The notes below the pieces were generated by a model. The model made no database searches, was not told the DNA's origin, and saw only the letters and a program-made list of their open reading frames with translations. Made by a program: the position numbers and the translations under genes. Positions 8,052 through 15,843 of a DNA stretch of 64,000 nt are shown here, piece by piece. Each line of letters starts with the position of its first letter. The first letter of the stretch is position 1. The DNA is from Roseinatronobacter sp052379845 (GTDB lineage Bacteria > Pseudomonadota > Alphaproteobacteria > Rhodobacterales > Rhodobacteraceae). The stretch is from the NCBI GenBank assembly GCA_052379845.1, contig JBQTCF010000013.1. The stretch is one strand, 5' to 3'.

Positions 8052-8891
8052 ATGGAATATTCCAGCGGTATGGATCTGGCGCAGGACCGGTATGAAGGGT
8101 GCTGGCTGGGCAATGGGGGGGCGCTTGTCTACCGTGAAGTGCCCAAAGCGGCCTGTTCGACACTGGCGCAGCTTGTCTATCATGCCGATCACGGGGCGTA
8201 TTTTGACGGCGACATTCATGATGCACATGAGGGGGTGGTGAAATGGCCCTTTGCGCCGGATCTGATGGCCCCTGCGCGGGGCGGGGCGGCGTTTGTGTTT
8301 TCGGCGGTGCGCAACCCCTTTGCGCGGATATTGTCCTGCTTTCATGAAAAGATTTGCACGCTGCAGCGCGACGGCAAGCCCTATCGGGGGACATTGCGCC
8401 AGATGCTGGCGGAACGCTACGGGGCCGATCTGGGCGCGGGCGCGGACCCGGTGCCCGCGTTTCGGCGGTTTTTGCTGTTCGTGCGCGATGTGCATGTGTC
8501 CGGGCAGCGGTTCTGGTTTGACCGGCACTGGACGCCCCAAGCGCAGCATTTGCGCGCGCTTCCCTTGAATGGCGTGGCGTTTACGCATGTGTTTCAGGTT
8601 GAGGACTGGGACAGCGGCATCGCGCCGGTGCTGGCGCAAATTCCGCCAACGCGCAGGCCCGGGGCGGCGCGGCGCTTCAACTGCGGGCCGAAACCTGTGG
8701 CACCGCTGGCCGCGTATTTCGACGATATAAGCGTGCATTTCATGCAAGAACTGTATCGTTGGGATTTCGAGCTGTTCGGGTATGACCGTTTCGACCCCGG
8801 CGCGCGCCCTGTGGCAGAGCTGGATCTGGGGGCGATCAATTTGCGGCTGTCAGACCCGCATGCGCCGCATTGGGCGGGGCTGGGGGGGTGA
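8052..8891 (+). CDS. Sulfotransferase family protein (Sulfotransfer_2-like)
   Basis: A 279-residue protein with both cofactor motifs of Golgi/HNK-1-type sulfotransferases: VPKAACSTL near residue 30 (5'-phosphosulfate loop) and VRNPFARILSCFHEKI near residue 88 (3'-phosphate motif). It should transfer sulfate from PAPS to a sugar or other hydroxyl acceptor, perhaps a surface glycan. No glycosyltransferases adjoin it, so the acceptor is unknown. ATG 8052 has a weak GGCGG site; ATG 8070 is an alternative. It is divergent from the HIT gene. Confidence 0.82.
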   Translation: MEYSSGMDLAQDRYEGCWLGNGGALVYREVPKAACSTLAQLVYHADHGAYFDGDIHDAHEGVVKWPFAPDLMAPARGGAAFVFSAVRNPFARILSCFHEKICTLQRDGKPYRGTLRQMLAERYGADLGAGADPVPAFRRFLLFVRDVHVSGQRFWFDRHWTPQAQHLRALPLNGVAFTHVFQVEDWDSGIAPVLAQIPPTRRPGAARRFNCGPKPVAPLAAYFDDISVHFMQELYRWDFELFGYDRFDPGARPVAELDLGAINLRLSDPHAPHWAGLGG

Positions 8892-8903
8892 ATGTGCGTT
8901 TCA

Positions 8904-8933
8904 GAGCATGTCGCGCTCATGCGCGACATGCTC
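8904..8933 (+). repeat. Perfect inverted repeat (13-bp arms)
   Basis: GAGCATGTCGCGC and its exact reverse complement flank a 4-base loop TCAT. The arms equal the outer arm (GAGCATGTCGCGC) of the dispersed AACCGGTTCCC repeat, so this looks like a copy that lost its centre. It begins 12 bases after the sulfotransferase stop. Confidence 0.75.
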
Positions 8934-8943
8934 CAGCGAAGGT

Positions 8944-8989
8944 GTGGGGCAGGCAGGGGGCGGGCGGTGCCGCCCCCTGCCTGCCCCAC
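8944..8989 (+). terminator. Perfect 20-bp hairpin, possible terminator
   Basis: Two exact 20-base complementary arms (8944-8963 and 8970-8989) with a 6-base loop GCGGTG form an exceptionally stable GC-rich stem between the convergent sulfotransferase and winged-helix genes. There is no T-run on either side, so intrinsic termination would be atypical; a transcription or RNA-decay barrier is possible. Confidence 0.55.
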
Positions 8990-9014
8990 TGGACCACCCG
9001 CAGGGCGGGTGTTT

Positions 9015-9039
9015 GCCCCTGCACCTGTGGTGCAGGGGC
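9015..9039 (+). repeat. Second hairpin, 11-bp perfect arms
   Basis: GCCCCTGCACC at 9015-9025 pairs exactly with 9029-9039 around a TGT loop. It is part of a cluster of three hairpins in the 259-base gap 8892-9150, which otherwise holds no gene. Confidence 0.55.
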
Positions 9040-9150
9040 AGGGGCGCATTCCAGTGTGGTGTGCAACAGTGGAACCCGGGGCTTTGGGTATAAAAACACA
9101 CGATCACAAGGGGACAGTGGGGCGCCGGGTGTCAAGGCGCGCGCCGCATC

Positions 9151-9855
9151 TCAGCGCAGGGATATCACCTTGCGGTCAATGGCCAGCATATAGCCTTGTC
9201 GCGCAATGTTGCGCACCAGAACTTCGCTGATCAACTGGTTGCCCAGCGTGTCGCGCAGGCGCTTGATGCGGGTGGCGCCTGCGGCCTCGTCGCAATTGGC
9301 AGCGTCGCGGCCCGAAATAACCGCTTCGATTGCCGCGCCAGACAACACTTCATCATCAATGCACGCTTCGGCCAGCACTGCCAGCGTTTCCATGGCCGCC
9401 GGTGTCAGGCGGAATTCCATATCATTGAGGGTGACGGCATTTGTGGCGCGGTCGATGACCAGTTGCGACACTTGCAGCCCCTGTTTTTCCACCTGCACCA
9501 TGCGCCTGTTTAGCGTGATCAACATGATGATCATCACAAAAGATGTCACCAGAAGCCCGGTCGCAAAGACCAGCAACACGAAAATCACCACCCTGTAGGA
9601 CACCAGTGTTTCGGAAAATGCCGTGCCCGATTGCGCCAGAATTTCCAGCAGTTTCAGTTCCGCAAGCCCCGTCAGGTCCGCATTTTCGACAAACACCCGT
9701 TCCACGCGCGCATTGAAGGCCCCTGCATCGGGCAGGTTGGCAAACAGCGCCCCCGCTGTCAGCGCCAGAATGCCCACAATGGCCGCAATGCCCCAAATGA
9801 CAGCGCGGTTGCCCATGCGTGCCAGTTCACTGGCGGAGATGGATAGCCCCTGCAT
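9151..9855 (-). CDS. Membrane-tethered winged-helix regulator (inverted ToxR-like layout)
   Basis: A 234-residue protein. Residues about 18-40 and 95-120 are strongly hydrophobic and flank a ~50-residue loop likely to be periplasmic. The C-terminal ~100 residues look like an OmpR-type winged helix: beta strands around FRLTPAAMETLAVLAE, a helix with TRIKRLRDTLGNQLI, and the wing ending IARQGYMLAI. ToxR/CadC have the DNA-binding part first and the membrane segment last; here the order is reversed. I chose ATG 9855 because AGGAG lies 5 bases upstream; ATG 9879 is possible. It overlaps the end of the upstream secreted-protein gene by 29 bases and is probably co-transcribed with it. Confidence 0.72.
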   Translation of the reverse strand: MQGLSISASELARMGNRAVIWGIAAIVGILALTAGALFANLPDAGAFNARVERVFVENADLTGLAELKLLEILAQSGTAFSETLVSYRVVIFVLLVFATGLLVTSFVMIIMLITLNRRMVQVEKQGLQVSQLVIDRATNAVTLNDMEFRLTPAAMETLAVLAEACIDDEVLSGAAIEAVISGRDAANCDEAAGATRIKRLRDTLGNQLISEVLVRNIARQGYMLAIDRKVISLR

Positions 9856-10117
9856 GCGCACTCCTGCGTTGAAAGTCATCTGCCCCGAAGATGGATTCAA
9901 TTTGTAGAAGCGTCCAGCCGCTTCTTGAAATGACGGGTTCGGCATAGGCGCGCGCGGCCTGCATATTGGTGCAGGCCGGTTGCGGCAGTTCAATGATGCC
10001 ATATTGCAGGCGCAAGGGGCTGTCCTGCTTGGCCTTGTAATCTGCGTAACATTGGCCCGAGGCTTGCCCCGCAAGCGCCAGAACCAGACATGTAGCAGCG
10101 CATAGAGTGGTTTTCAT
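9827..10117 (-). CDS. Small secreted protein, unknown function
   Basis: A 96-residue protein with a clear signal peptide (MKTTLCAATCLVLALAGQASG, cleavage probably before QCYADY). The mature part has two cysteines and a pattern of aromatic and Pro residues (LQYGIIELPQPAC, then SGWTLLQIESIF). I do not recognise a named family. Its 3' end overlaps the membrane-bound winged-helix gene, so it may be the periplasmic ligand or sensor partner of that regulator. Confidence 0.68.
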   Translation of the reverse strand: MKTTLCAATCLVLALAGQASGQCYADYKAKQDSPLRLQYGIIELPQPACTNMQAARAYAEPVISRSGWTLLQIESIFGADDFQRRSAHAGAIHLRQ

Positions 10118-10175
10118 GCAGCAACCATCGCATTGGCGGGCGCGTTATTCAATATCACAGCCCGCGCAGGCGGCA

Positions 10176-10190
10176 TGTTATCCGATAACA
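10176..10190. promoter_or_regulatory. 15-bp palindrome between divergent genes
   Basis: TGTTATC-C-GATAACA is a perfect palindrome around one central base in the 149-base space between the secreted-protein/winged-helix pair (minus) and the Cys-motif repeat protein (plus). It is well placed to be an operator for one or both genes, possibly bound by the adjacent membrane-tethered regulator; that is inference. Confidence 0.45.
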
Positions 10191-10266
10191 GGGCCGCGTT
10201 ATTGCGTGACGGGGCCGTGCGGGCACAGGGTCATGGCATGGCTTGTGAATGAAAGGAAGCTGCGGC

Positions 10267-10959
10267 ATGTCACATTTCTATTCCACCCTAAGGGTCAAAA
10301 CCACTGGTGCCTTGCTGGCGGCGGGGGTTGCGCTGGGGGCAGTTGCCTTGCCTGCAACCCCTGCAAAAGCGTCAGAGGATGCGTTGGTCAAATTCCTGTT
10401 GGGCGCAGCCGCAGTGGCGATTGTCGTGCATGCCGCGCGGTCGGATGGCGGCGCCCCCAGCAGGGGCCGCCCGCAGCACAACAGCCGCGAATTGCCCGCC
10501 CAGTGTCAGGAAACATGGTCAGTGCGCAACCGCAACATTTTGCTTTATAATGCGCAATGCCTGCACGATGCGGGGCTGCGCACCCTGCCGCGCCACTGCC
10601 TTGACACCACGCGCACCAATCGCGGACAGCGCAGCGTGTATCGGGCGTCCTGCCTGCAGGATGCGGGCTTTCATGCGCAACACCGCGCCCCTGACCGGCG
10701 CCCCAATCGCTGGGAAGAAGACCGTCACCAGCCCGCCCCGCCGCGTGGTGGCAGTGGCTGGCAACGCGGGAATATCCTGCCGCAACGCTGCCTGATTTCC
10801 TACCACTATGGCGGGCAAACGCTGGCGGGGTATCGCGCGTCCTGTCTGGAACAGCGCGGGGTGCGTGACCTGCCGCGCACCTGTCAGGTGCGCAGCACCA
10901 CGGGCACAATCTATTCCGCACAATGCCTGACCGAACGCGGCTTTCGCAGCCGGTCCTGA
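10267..10959 (+). CDS. Secreted protein with repeated Cys motifs, unknown function
   Basis: A 230-residue protein with a signal peptide (hydrophobic about 13-35, ending PAKA) and a second hydrophobic stretch near 42-55. The rest is rich in Arg, Gln and Cys and contains a repeated module of the form Y-x-A-x-C-L-x-x-x-G-x-R-x-L-P-R-x-C, clearest at CLHDAGLRTLPRHC, CLEQRGVRDLPRTC, CLQDAGF and CLTERGF. The even spacing of cysteines suggests disulfide-bonded repeats outside the cytoplasm. ATG 10267 is preferred over 10249 because AAGGAA precedes it. Family not recognised. Confidence 0.7.
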   Translation: MSHFYSTLRVKTTGALLAAGVALGAVALPATPAKASEDALVKFLLGAAAVAIVVHAARSDGGAPSRGRPQHNSRELPAQCQETWSVRNRNILLYNAQCLHDAGLRTLPRHCLDTTRTNRGQRSVYRASCLQDAGFHAQHRAPDRRPNRWEEDRHQPAPPRGGSGWQRGNILPQRCLISYHYGGQTLAGYRASCLEQRGVRDLPRTCQVRSTTGTIYSAQCLTERGFRSRS

Positions 10960-11001
10960 CGGGGTTGCATCGGGGCCGCGCCTTCGGGCATTACATGGCC
11001 C

Positions 11002-11625
11002 ATGACACACCAAACCGCCCCCGATTATGAACATGAGCGCCTTGCAGCCCTGCAAGGCGCGCGCCGTGTTGTGGGCGTGGATGAAGTGGGGCGCGGCCCG
11101 CTTTGTGGTCCGGTAACAGCGGCGGCTGTGTGGCTGGACCCCGACGCGCTGCCGGCAGGGCTGGCGGATTCCAAACGCCTGAACGCGCCCGCGCGCGAAC
11201 GGGTGTTCGCCGCCATCATGGCCAGCGCTGATGTGGGTATCGGCCATGCCACTGCGGCCGAGATTGACGCGATCAACATTTTGCAGGCCACCTATCTGGC
11301 CATGCAGCGCGCCATTGCCGCGTTGCGCGTGCCGCCGGACCATTTGCTGATTGACGGCAACCGCCTGCCGCCCGCATTGCCATGTCCCGCGCAGGCCGTC
11401 GTCAAGGGCGATGCGCGCGTGTTGTCCATCGCGGCCGCATCCATCATCGCCAAGGTCACGCGCGACCGGATCATGGCAGACCTTGCGCTGCACTATCCCG
11501 GTTACGGCTGGGACGTGAACGCCGGATACCCCACAAAGCGTCACAAAAATGCCATAGCAGATTTGGGGGTCACCCCAGAGCATAGACGTTCCTTCGCCCC
11601 GATACGCAAAATCTTGTGTCCATAG
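11002..11625 (+). CDS. rnhB: Ribonuclease HII
   Basis: A 207-residue type 2 RNase H that cleaves RNA in RNA-DNA hybrids and initiates removal of single ribonucleotides from DNA. Motifs in order: VVGVDEVGRGPLCGPV (catalytic Asp and Glu), LADSKRL, HLLIDGN (catalytic Asp), SIAAASIIAKVTRDRIM, and YPTKRH. Length and motif spacing are normal. It lies directly upstream of ccrM, an order seen in other alphaproteobacteria. Confidence 0.97.
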   Translation: MTHQTAPDYEHERLAALQGARRVVGVDEVGRGPLCGPVTAAAVWLDPDALPAGLADSKRLNAPARERVFAAIMASADVGIGHATAAEIDAINILQATYLAMQRAIAALRVPPDHLLIDGNRLPPALPCPAQAVVKGDARVLSIAAASIIAKVTRDRIMADLALHYPGYGWDVNAGYPTKRHKNAIADLGVTPEHRRSFAPIRKILCP

Positions 11626-11654
11626 CTTACATGAAGAAAGTTTTTCAAACACCT

Positions 11655-11692
11655 GATTCAAAAAGAAATTGACGGCGAATCGCCTTTGACTC
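11655..11692 (+). promoter_or_regulatory. Three GANTC sites upstream of ccrM
   Basis: GATTC (11655-11659), GAATC (11677-11681) and GACTC (11688-11692) are recognition sites for the CcrM methyltransferase encoded 47 bases downstream. In Caulobacter the ccrM promoter contains GANTC sites and responds to methylation state; the same feedback is likely here. Confidence 0.7.
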
Positions 11693-11738
11693 ATCTTAGG
11701 GCCACAACAAGCGCAAAAAGCGCATAAGCGAGGCAGAG

Positions 11739-12842
11739 ATGGCAGTTTCAACATTGGCGCAGGGGGCGTCCGTGCTACCCTTGGATGAAATTCTTGGCGG
11801 AGACTGCATAAAGGTGATGAACGCGCTGCCAGAAGGCAGCATTGACCTCATCTTTGCCGACCCCCCCTATAACCTGCAATTGCGCGGTGAATTGCACCGC
11901 CCCGACAACAGCCGCGTTGACGCGGTGGATGACGCCTGGGACCAGTTCGACAGCTTCAAGGCCTATGACACTTTCACCCGCGCATGGCTGAAGGCCGCGC
12001 GCCGGTTGCTGAAACCCAACGGGGCGATCTGGGTCATCGGGTCCTATCACAACATCTTCCGCGTGGGCACCGCGCTTCAGGATGCGGGCTTCTGGATCCT
12101 GAATGACGTGGTGTGGCGCAAATCCAACCCCATGCCCAATTTCCGCGGCAAACGGCTGACCAATGCGCATGAAACCATGATCTGGGCGTCCAAGGCGGAA
12201 GGGGCGAAATACACCTTCAATTATGAAGCGCTGAAGGAACTGAACGAAGGCGTTCAAATGCGCAGCGACTGGGTGCTGCCCATCTGTTCGGGCCATGAAC
12301 GCCTGAAAGATGACAAGGGCGACAAGGCCCACCCGACGCAAAAACCCGAATCCCTGTTGCACCGCGTGCTGGTGGGGTCCACCAATCCTGGCGATGTTGT
12401 GCTGGACCCGTTTTTCGGCACTGGCACCACGGGCGCAGTGGCCAAATTGCTGGGCCGCCACTACATTGGTATTGAACGCGAGGAAAACTACCGCAAGGTG
12501 GCCGCCAAACGGCTGGGGCAGGTGCGCCCGCTGGAAGCTGGCGTTCTGGAAACCACGCTGTCCAAACGGGCGCAACCGCGCGTGGCCTTTGGCCAACTGG
12601 TCGAACGCGGCCTGCTGCGCCCGGGCGAGGTGCTGGTCAACCCGCGCGGTCAGGCCGCAAAAGTGCGCGTGGATGGCTCGCTGGTCAGTGCCGAACATCG
12701 CGGCTCCATCCATCAGGTGGGCGCGGCGCTGGAAAACGCGCCGTCCTGCAATGGCTGGACCTATTGGCAGTTCAAACGCGATGGGCAGTTGATTCCGATT
12801 GATTTGCTGCGCCAGCAAATCCGCGCGGAAATGCACGACTGA
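11739..12842 (+). CDS. ccrM: Cell-cycle DNA adenine methyltransferase CcrM (GANTC)
   Basis: A 367-residue beta-class adenine-N6 methyltransferase: DPPYNL (motif IV) near residue 41 comes before DPFFGTGTT (motif I, AdoMet binding) near 223. The C-terminal ~90 residues, starting LVERGLLRPGEVL and ending near WTYWQFKRDG, are the extra RAMA-type DNA-binding domain typical of CcrM. It methylates GANTC and sets replication-coupled gene expression in alphaproteobacteria. Three GANTC sites precede it and a strong terminator follows. Confidence 0.97.
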   Translation: MAVSTLAQGASVLPLDEILGGDCIKVMNALPEGSIDLIFADPPYNLQLRGELHRPDNSRVDAVDDAWDQFDSFKAYDTFTRAWLKAARRLLKPNGAIWVIGSYHNIFRVGTALQDAGFWILNDVVWRKSNPMPNFRGKRLTNAHETMIWASKAEGAKYTFNYEALKELNEGVQMRSDWVLPICSGHERLKDDKGDKAHPTQKPESLLHRVLVGSTNPGDVVLDPFFGTGTTGAVAKLLGRHYIGIEREENYRKVAAKRLGQVRPLEAGVLETTLSKRAQPRVAFGQLVERGLLRPGEVLVNPRGQAAKVRVDGSLVSAEHRGSIHQVGAALENAPSCNGWTYWQFKRDGQLIPIDLLRQQIRAEMHD

Positions 12843-12899
12843 CCCAACCGTTTTACAGTTACCGCCGGTGTCCCTGGTTCCCGCCGGGACGCCCACTGA

Positions 12900-12926
12900 C
12901 CCCGCCTGAATTGGCGGGGTTTTTTT
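12900..12926 (+). terminator. Rho-independent terminator of ccrM
   Basis: CCCCGCC/GGCGGGG arms (12900-12906, 12913-12919) with a 6-base loop are followed directly by seven Ts, 57 bases after the ccrM stop. Confidence 0.93.
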
Positions 12927-12991
12927 ATGCGCTGGACCCGCTTCGCGCGCGGCCTATACTACGCGCGTGATATGATTCAACAGGGGGGCAG

Positions 12992-14566
12992 ATGCGCGAT
13001 TTCCAATATCCCGGCCGTTCGGCGGTCTATGCGGCCAATGGGCTTTGCGCCACCTCCCACCCGCTGGCGGCAAAAACAGCCGTCGATATTTTGCAAGCGG
13101 GCGGCAATGCCGTCGATGCCGCAATCGCAGCCGCCGTGCTGCTGGGCATATGCGAACCGCAAATGACCGGCATCGGGGGGGATTGTTTCGTGCTGCTCAA
13201 ACCCGCTGGCGAGGATCGCATCGTTGCGCTCAACGGGTCAGGGCGTGCGCCCGGCGCCCAGAATGCCGCCGCCCTGCGCGCGCGCGGGCATGCCACAGTG
13301 CCGCTGTTTGGCGTGGATGCTGTAACCCTGCCGGGCGCGGTGGACGCCTTTTGCCGCCTGAATGCCGATTGGGGGCGCATGGCGCTGGCCGATATTCTGG
13401 CGCCTGCCATCCGCTATGCGCAAGACGGCGTGCCGGTCGCGCCGCGCACGGCCTTTGACTGGGGGCGCGCGCAAAACCTGCAAGGGCGCGCGCGCGATTA
13501 TTTCCTGTCCGGCGGCCAGCCTTTGCGCGCGGGCCAAATGTTCCGCGCCCCCCAACAGGCCCATGCCTTGCAGCTGATCGCCCAACAGGGCCGCGCCGGG
13601 TTCTATGAGGGCGACGTGGCCCAGGACATCATCAACAGCCTGCGCGCCCTTGGGGGCAGCCACAGCCTCGATGATCTGGCCGCAACACGCTGCGAGTACA
13701 CCGACCCCATTTCCAGCACCTATCACGGCGTCGAACTGGTCGAACATGCCCCCAACGGGCAAGGGGCCACCGCGAACCTGATCCTGAACATCCTGTCGCA
13801 TTTCGATATCGCGGGCCTTGACCCCTTGGGCGCCCCGCGCGCCCATCTGGAAGCCGAGGCCACGAAACTGGCCTATGACGCGCGCAACCGCATCCTTGCC
13901 GATCCTGACCATACCTCCCGGCTGGCCCATATGCTGGCCCCCGAAACCGCTGCCGCACTGGCCGCGCTGATTGCACCCGACCGCATCATCGCAGACCCCG
14001 CCCCCATAAGCGAAGCCATCCACCGCGATACGGTCTATCTGACCGTGGTGGACAGCGACCGCATGGCCGTATCGCTGATCTATTCGATCTTCCATCCCTT
14101 CGGGTCGGGGCTGGCGTCCGAAAAATTCGGCATCCTGTTCCAGAACCGCGGCGCGGGCTTCACGCTGCAGGCAGGCCACCCCAATGAATTGCAGGGCGGC
14201 AAACGGCCCATGCACACCATCATCCCCGGCATGCTGCGCGAAAACGGGCGCGTCACGCTGCCCTTCGGGGTCATGGGGGGCGCATACCAGCCTGTGGGCC
14301 ATGCGCGACTGGTCTCAAACCTCACCGATTTCGCAATGGATTTGCAAAGCGCCATCGACGCCCCCCGCGCTTTTGCCGAAAACGGCACCCTCGCACTGGA
14401 ACGCCCCTATCCCGAAACAACCCTGCGCGCGCTTGCCGAGATTGGCCATACCGTCACCTATTCCGACAGCCCCATCGGCGGCGCACAGGCCATCCGCCTG
14501 ACCAGCGATGGTATTCTGGTGGGCGCATCAGACCCGCGCAAGGACGGCTGCGCCATCGGCTATTGA
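12992..14566 (+). CDS. ggt: Gamma-glutamyltransferase family protein (Ntn hydrolase)
   Basis: A 524-residue single-chain precursor. The N-terminal domain has ANGLCATSHPLAA, GGNAVDAAIAAAV and MTGIGGDCF; the small-subunit start lies at HRDTVYLTVVD, where Thr347 is the expected self-cleavage and catalytic nucleophile. The late motif is LPFGVMGGAYQPVGH. No signal peptide is visible, so it may act in the cytoplasm, as do several non-glutathione GGT-fold amidases. Substrate unresolved: glutathione or another gamma-glutamyl or oxamate-like amide. The gene is monocistronic, with GGGGGG before ATG 12992. Confidence 0.9.
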   Translation: MRDFQYPGRSAVYAANGLCATSHPLAAKTAVDILQAGGNAVDAAIAAAVLLGICEPQMTGIGGDCFVLLKPAGEDRIVALNGSGRAPGAQNAAALRARGHATVPLFGVDAVTLPGAVDAFCRLNADWGRMALADILAPAIRYAQDGVPVAPRTAFDWGRAQNLQGRARDYFLSGGQPLRAGQMFRAPQQAHALQLIAQQGRAGFYEGDVAQDIINSLRALGGSHSLDDLAATRCEYTDPISSTYHGVELVEHAPNGQGATANLILNILSHFDIAGLDPLGAPRAHLEAEATKLAYDARNRILADPDHTSRLAHMLAPETAAALAALIAPDRIIADPAPISEAIHRDTVYLTVVDSDRMAVSLIYSIFHPFGSGLASEKFGILFQNRGAGFTLQAGHPNELQGGKRPMHTIIPGMLRENGRVTLPFGVMGGAYQPVGHARLVSNLTDFAMDLQSAIDAPRAFAENGTLALERPYPETTLRALAEIGHTVTYSDSPIGGAQAIRLTSDGILVGASDPRKDGCAIGY

Positions 14567-14608
14567 TCCGCTCCAGAACCGCCCGCCGGTATCAGGCCGT
14601 TTGGCCAA

Positions 14609-14632
14609 CTTCATCTTGCCCCAAATACTCAA
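14609..14632 (-). repeat. Conserved 24-base GAGTATTT...GCAAGATGAA element, copy 1
   Basis: The minus strand reads TTGAGTATTTGGGGCAAGATGAAG. Near-identical copies occur at 23431-23454 and 61474-61497. I recognise related sequences as frequent in Rhodobacteraceae intergenic regions. It lies between the convergent ggt and AhpD-like genes. Confidence 0.7.
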
Positions 14633-14640
14633 ACACGGAA

Positions 14641-14663
14641 CCCCCTGCCCAACGGGCAGGGGG
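14641..14663. terminator. GC-rich hairpin between convergent genes
   Basis: CCCCCTGCCC and GGGCAGGGGG pair perfectly around AAC. With no T-run it is only a possible bidirectional stop between ggt and the AhpD-like gene. Confidence 0.45.
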
Positions 14664-14737
14664 TGACATGTAAACTTGCGGCGCAGCCGCTCACTCGGGT
14701 CAAAATTGGCAGGTCAAGTCTGGCAGGTCAAACCAGA

Positions 14738-15073
14738 TCACCCCGCCAGCTGGTCCCAGCACTCCAGCGCCTTGGCCGCATACATCACCGCAGGGCCGCC
14801 GCCCATCTGGATGCACATGCCCAGCACATCGGCCAGCTCCTCGCGGGTGGCGCCCGCCTTGATCAGCGCTTCCACATGAAAGGCGATGCACGGCTCACAG
14901 CGCACCGCGACCGCAATGCCAAGCGCCACGAATTCCTTTTCCTTCACCCCCAGAACCCCGCTGGTCTTGGCGGCCAGTGACAGCGCGCCGAATCCCTTCA
15001 TTGTGTCGGGAATGGCCTTGGCCAGTGTGCGGGATTTATCGCGCGTTTCGGCAATAAAAGCGGGGTAGTCCAT
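14738..15073 (-). CDS. Carboxymuconolactone decarboxylase / AhpD-like protein
   Basis: A 111-residue all-helical protein with the AhpD-type active-site pattern C-E-P-C-I-x-x-H in VRCEPCIAFHVEAL: a CxxC pair followed by His. Such proteins form oligomers that reduce peroxiredoxins or handle reactive electrophiles. ATG 15073 is chosen for the TGAGGTG site 4 bases upstream. It lies 91 bases downstream of chrR on the same strand, so it could belong to the singlet-oxygen response by read-through. Confidence 0.9.
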   Translation of the reverse strand: MDYPAFIAETRDKSRTLAKAIPDTMKGFGALSLAAKTSGVLGVKEKEFVALGIAVAVRCEPCIAFHVEALIKAGATREELADVLGMCIQMGGGPAVMYAAKALECWDQLAG

Positions 15074-15164
15074 GTGGCACCTCATATATCGTCTTGCGAA
15101 TATGCGGTGCCAGATATGTCGCCCCATGGCATTGATGCAAATCAAGCCACAGCTGCGTCGGCGG

Positions 15165-15824
15165 TCAAATCCTGAAAAACGGCTGTGCCAGACGCGGCAG
15201 CAGCGCGCGGAACTTCAACGGGGCATCCGTGGCCGCCAGACAGATGCAATCTGCCCCCATTTCGGCAATGGGCGTATGTTCCATCTCCTCATCGGCGATT
15301 TCGATATCTCCGCGCGCGAAACGGTCACTTTCATCGACAAAGGCGCCTTGCAGAACAAGCGTCAATTCCAGCCCACGATGGCCATGATCGGGCACGGCGG
15401 TTCCTGCAGGGATGTGCAGCAACCGCGCGCTGGCATGGCGCGAGGTTGGCAAGATTGCCTGCCGCACCCCGCCCCCGATCGCGCGCCATTGCACCGCCTC
15501 CAGGCCGCCGCCGGTATAGCGCAGCAAGGGGCCGGGCAGCACAGGGTCGCGCATGTATTGGCCAACAGGGCTGTCTTCGGGGTCGTCTGCGGCTGTCTTG
15601 GCCTTGATCTTGCGCAATGTGGCCGACAGCGCATCCGAGGACATGGCCACAGGGGCCACGCGTTGGTCCAGAACCGCCCCGCCCACAGCGTCAAACCCTG
15701 CCATCCGCGCGCGGCAGTCGTCGCATAGCGAAATATGTGTGGCAACAACAAGGTTGAACGCCTCTGGCAGGGTGCCTGCGCAATAGGCCATCAGCAATTT
15801 GTCGCTTATATGGTGCTTGATCAT
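15165..15824 (-). CDS. chrR: Anti-sigma factor ChrR
   Basis: A 219-residue ChrR-type zinc anti-sigma factor. The N-terminal ASD has the zinc ligands in MIKHHISDKLL, the later His in ATHISLC and the Cys pair CDDC. The C-terminal cupin domain includes HGHRGLELTLVLQGAF, with His/Glu metal ligands. It holds RpoE inactive until singlet oxygen triggers release. It begins 19 bases after rpoE, as in R. sphaeroides. Confidence 0.96.
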   Translation of the reverse strand: MIKHHISDKLLMAYCAGTLPEAFNLVVATHISLCDDCRARMAGFDAVGGAVLDQRVAPVAMSSDALSATLRKIKAKTAADDPEDSPVGQYMRDPVLPGPLLRYTGGGLEAVQWRAIGGGVRQAILPTSRHASARLLHIPAGTAVPDHGHRGLELTLVLQGAFVDESDRFARGDIEIADEEMEHTPIAEMGADCICLAATDAPLKFRALLPRLAQPFFRI

Positions 15825-15843
15825 TGTCGTGCCGTCTCTTTTC

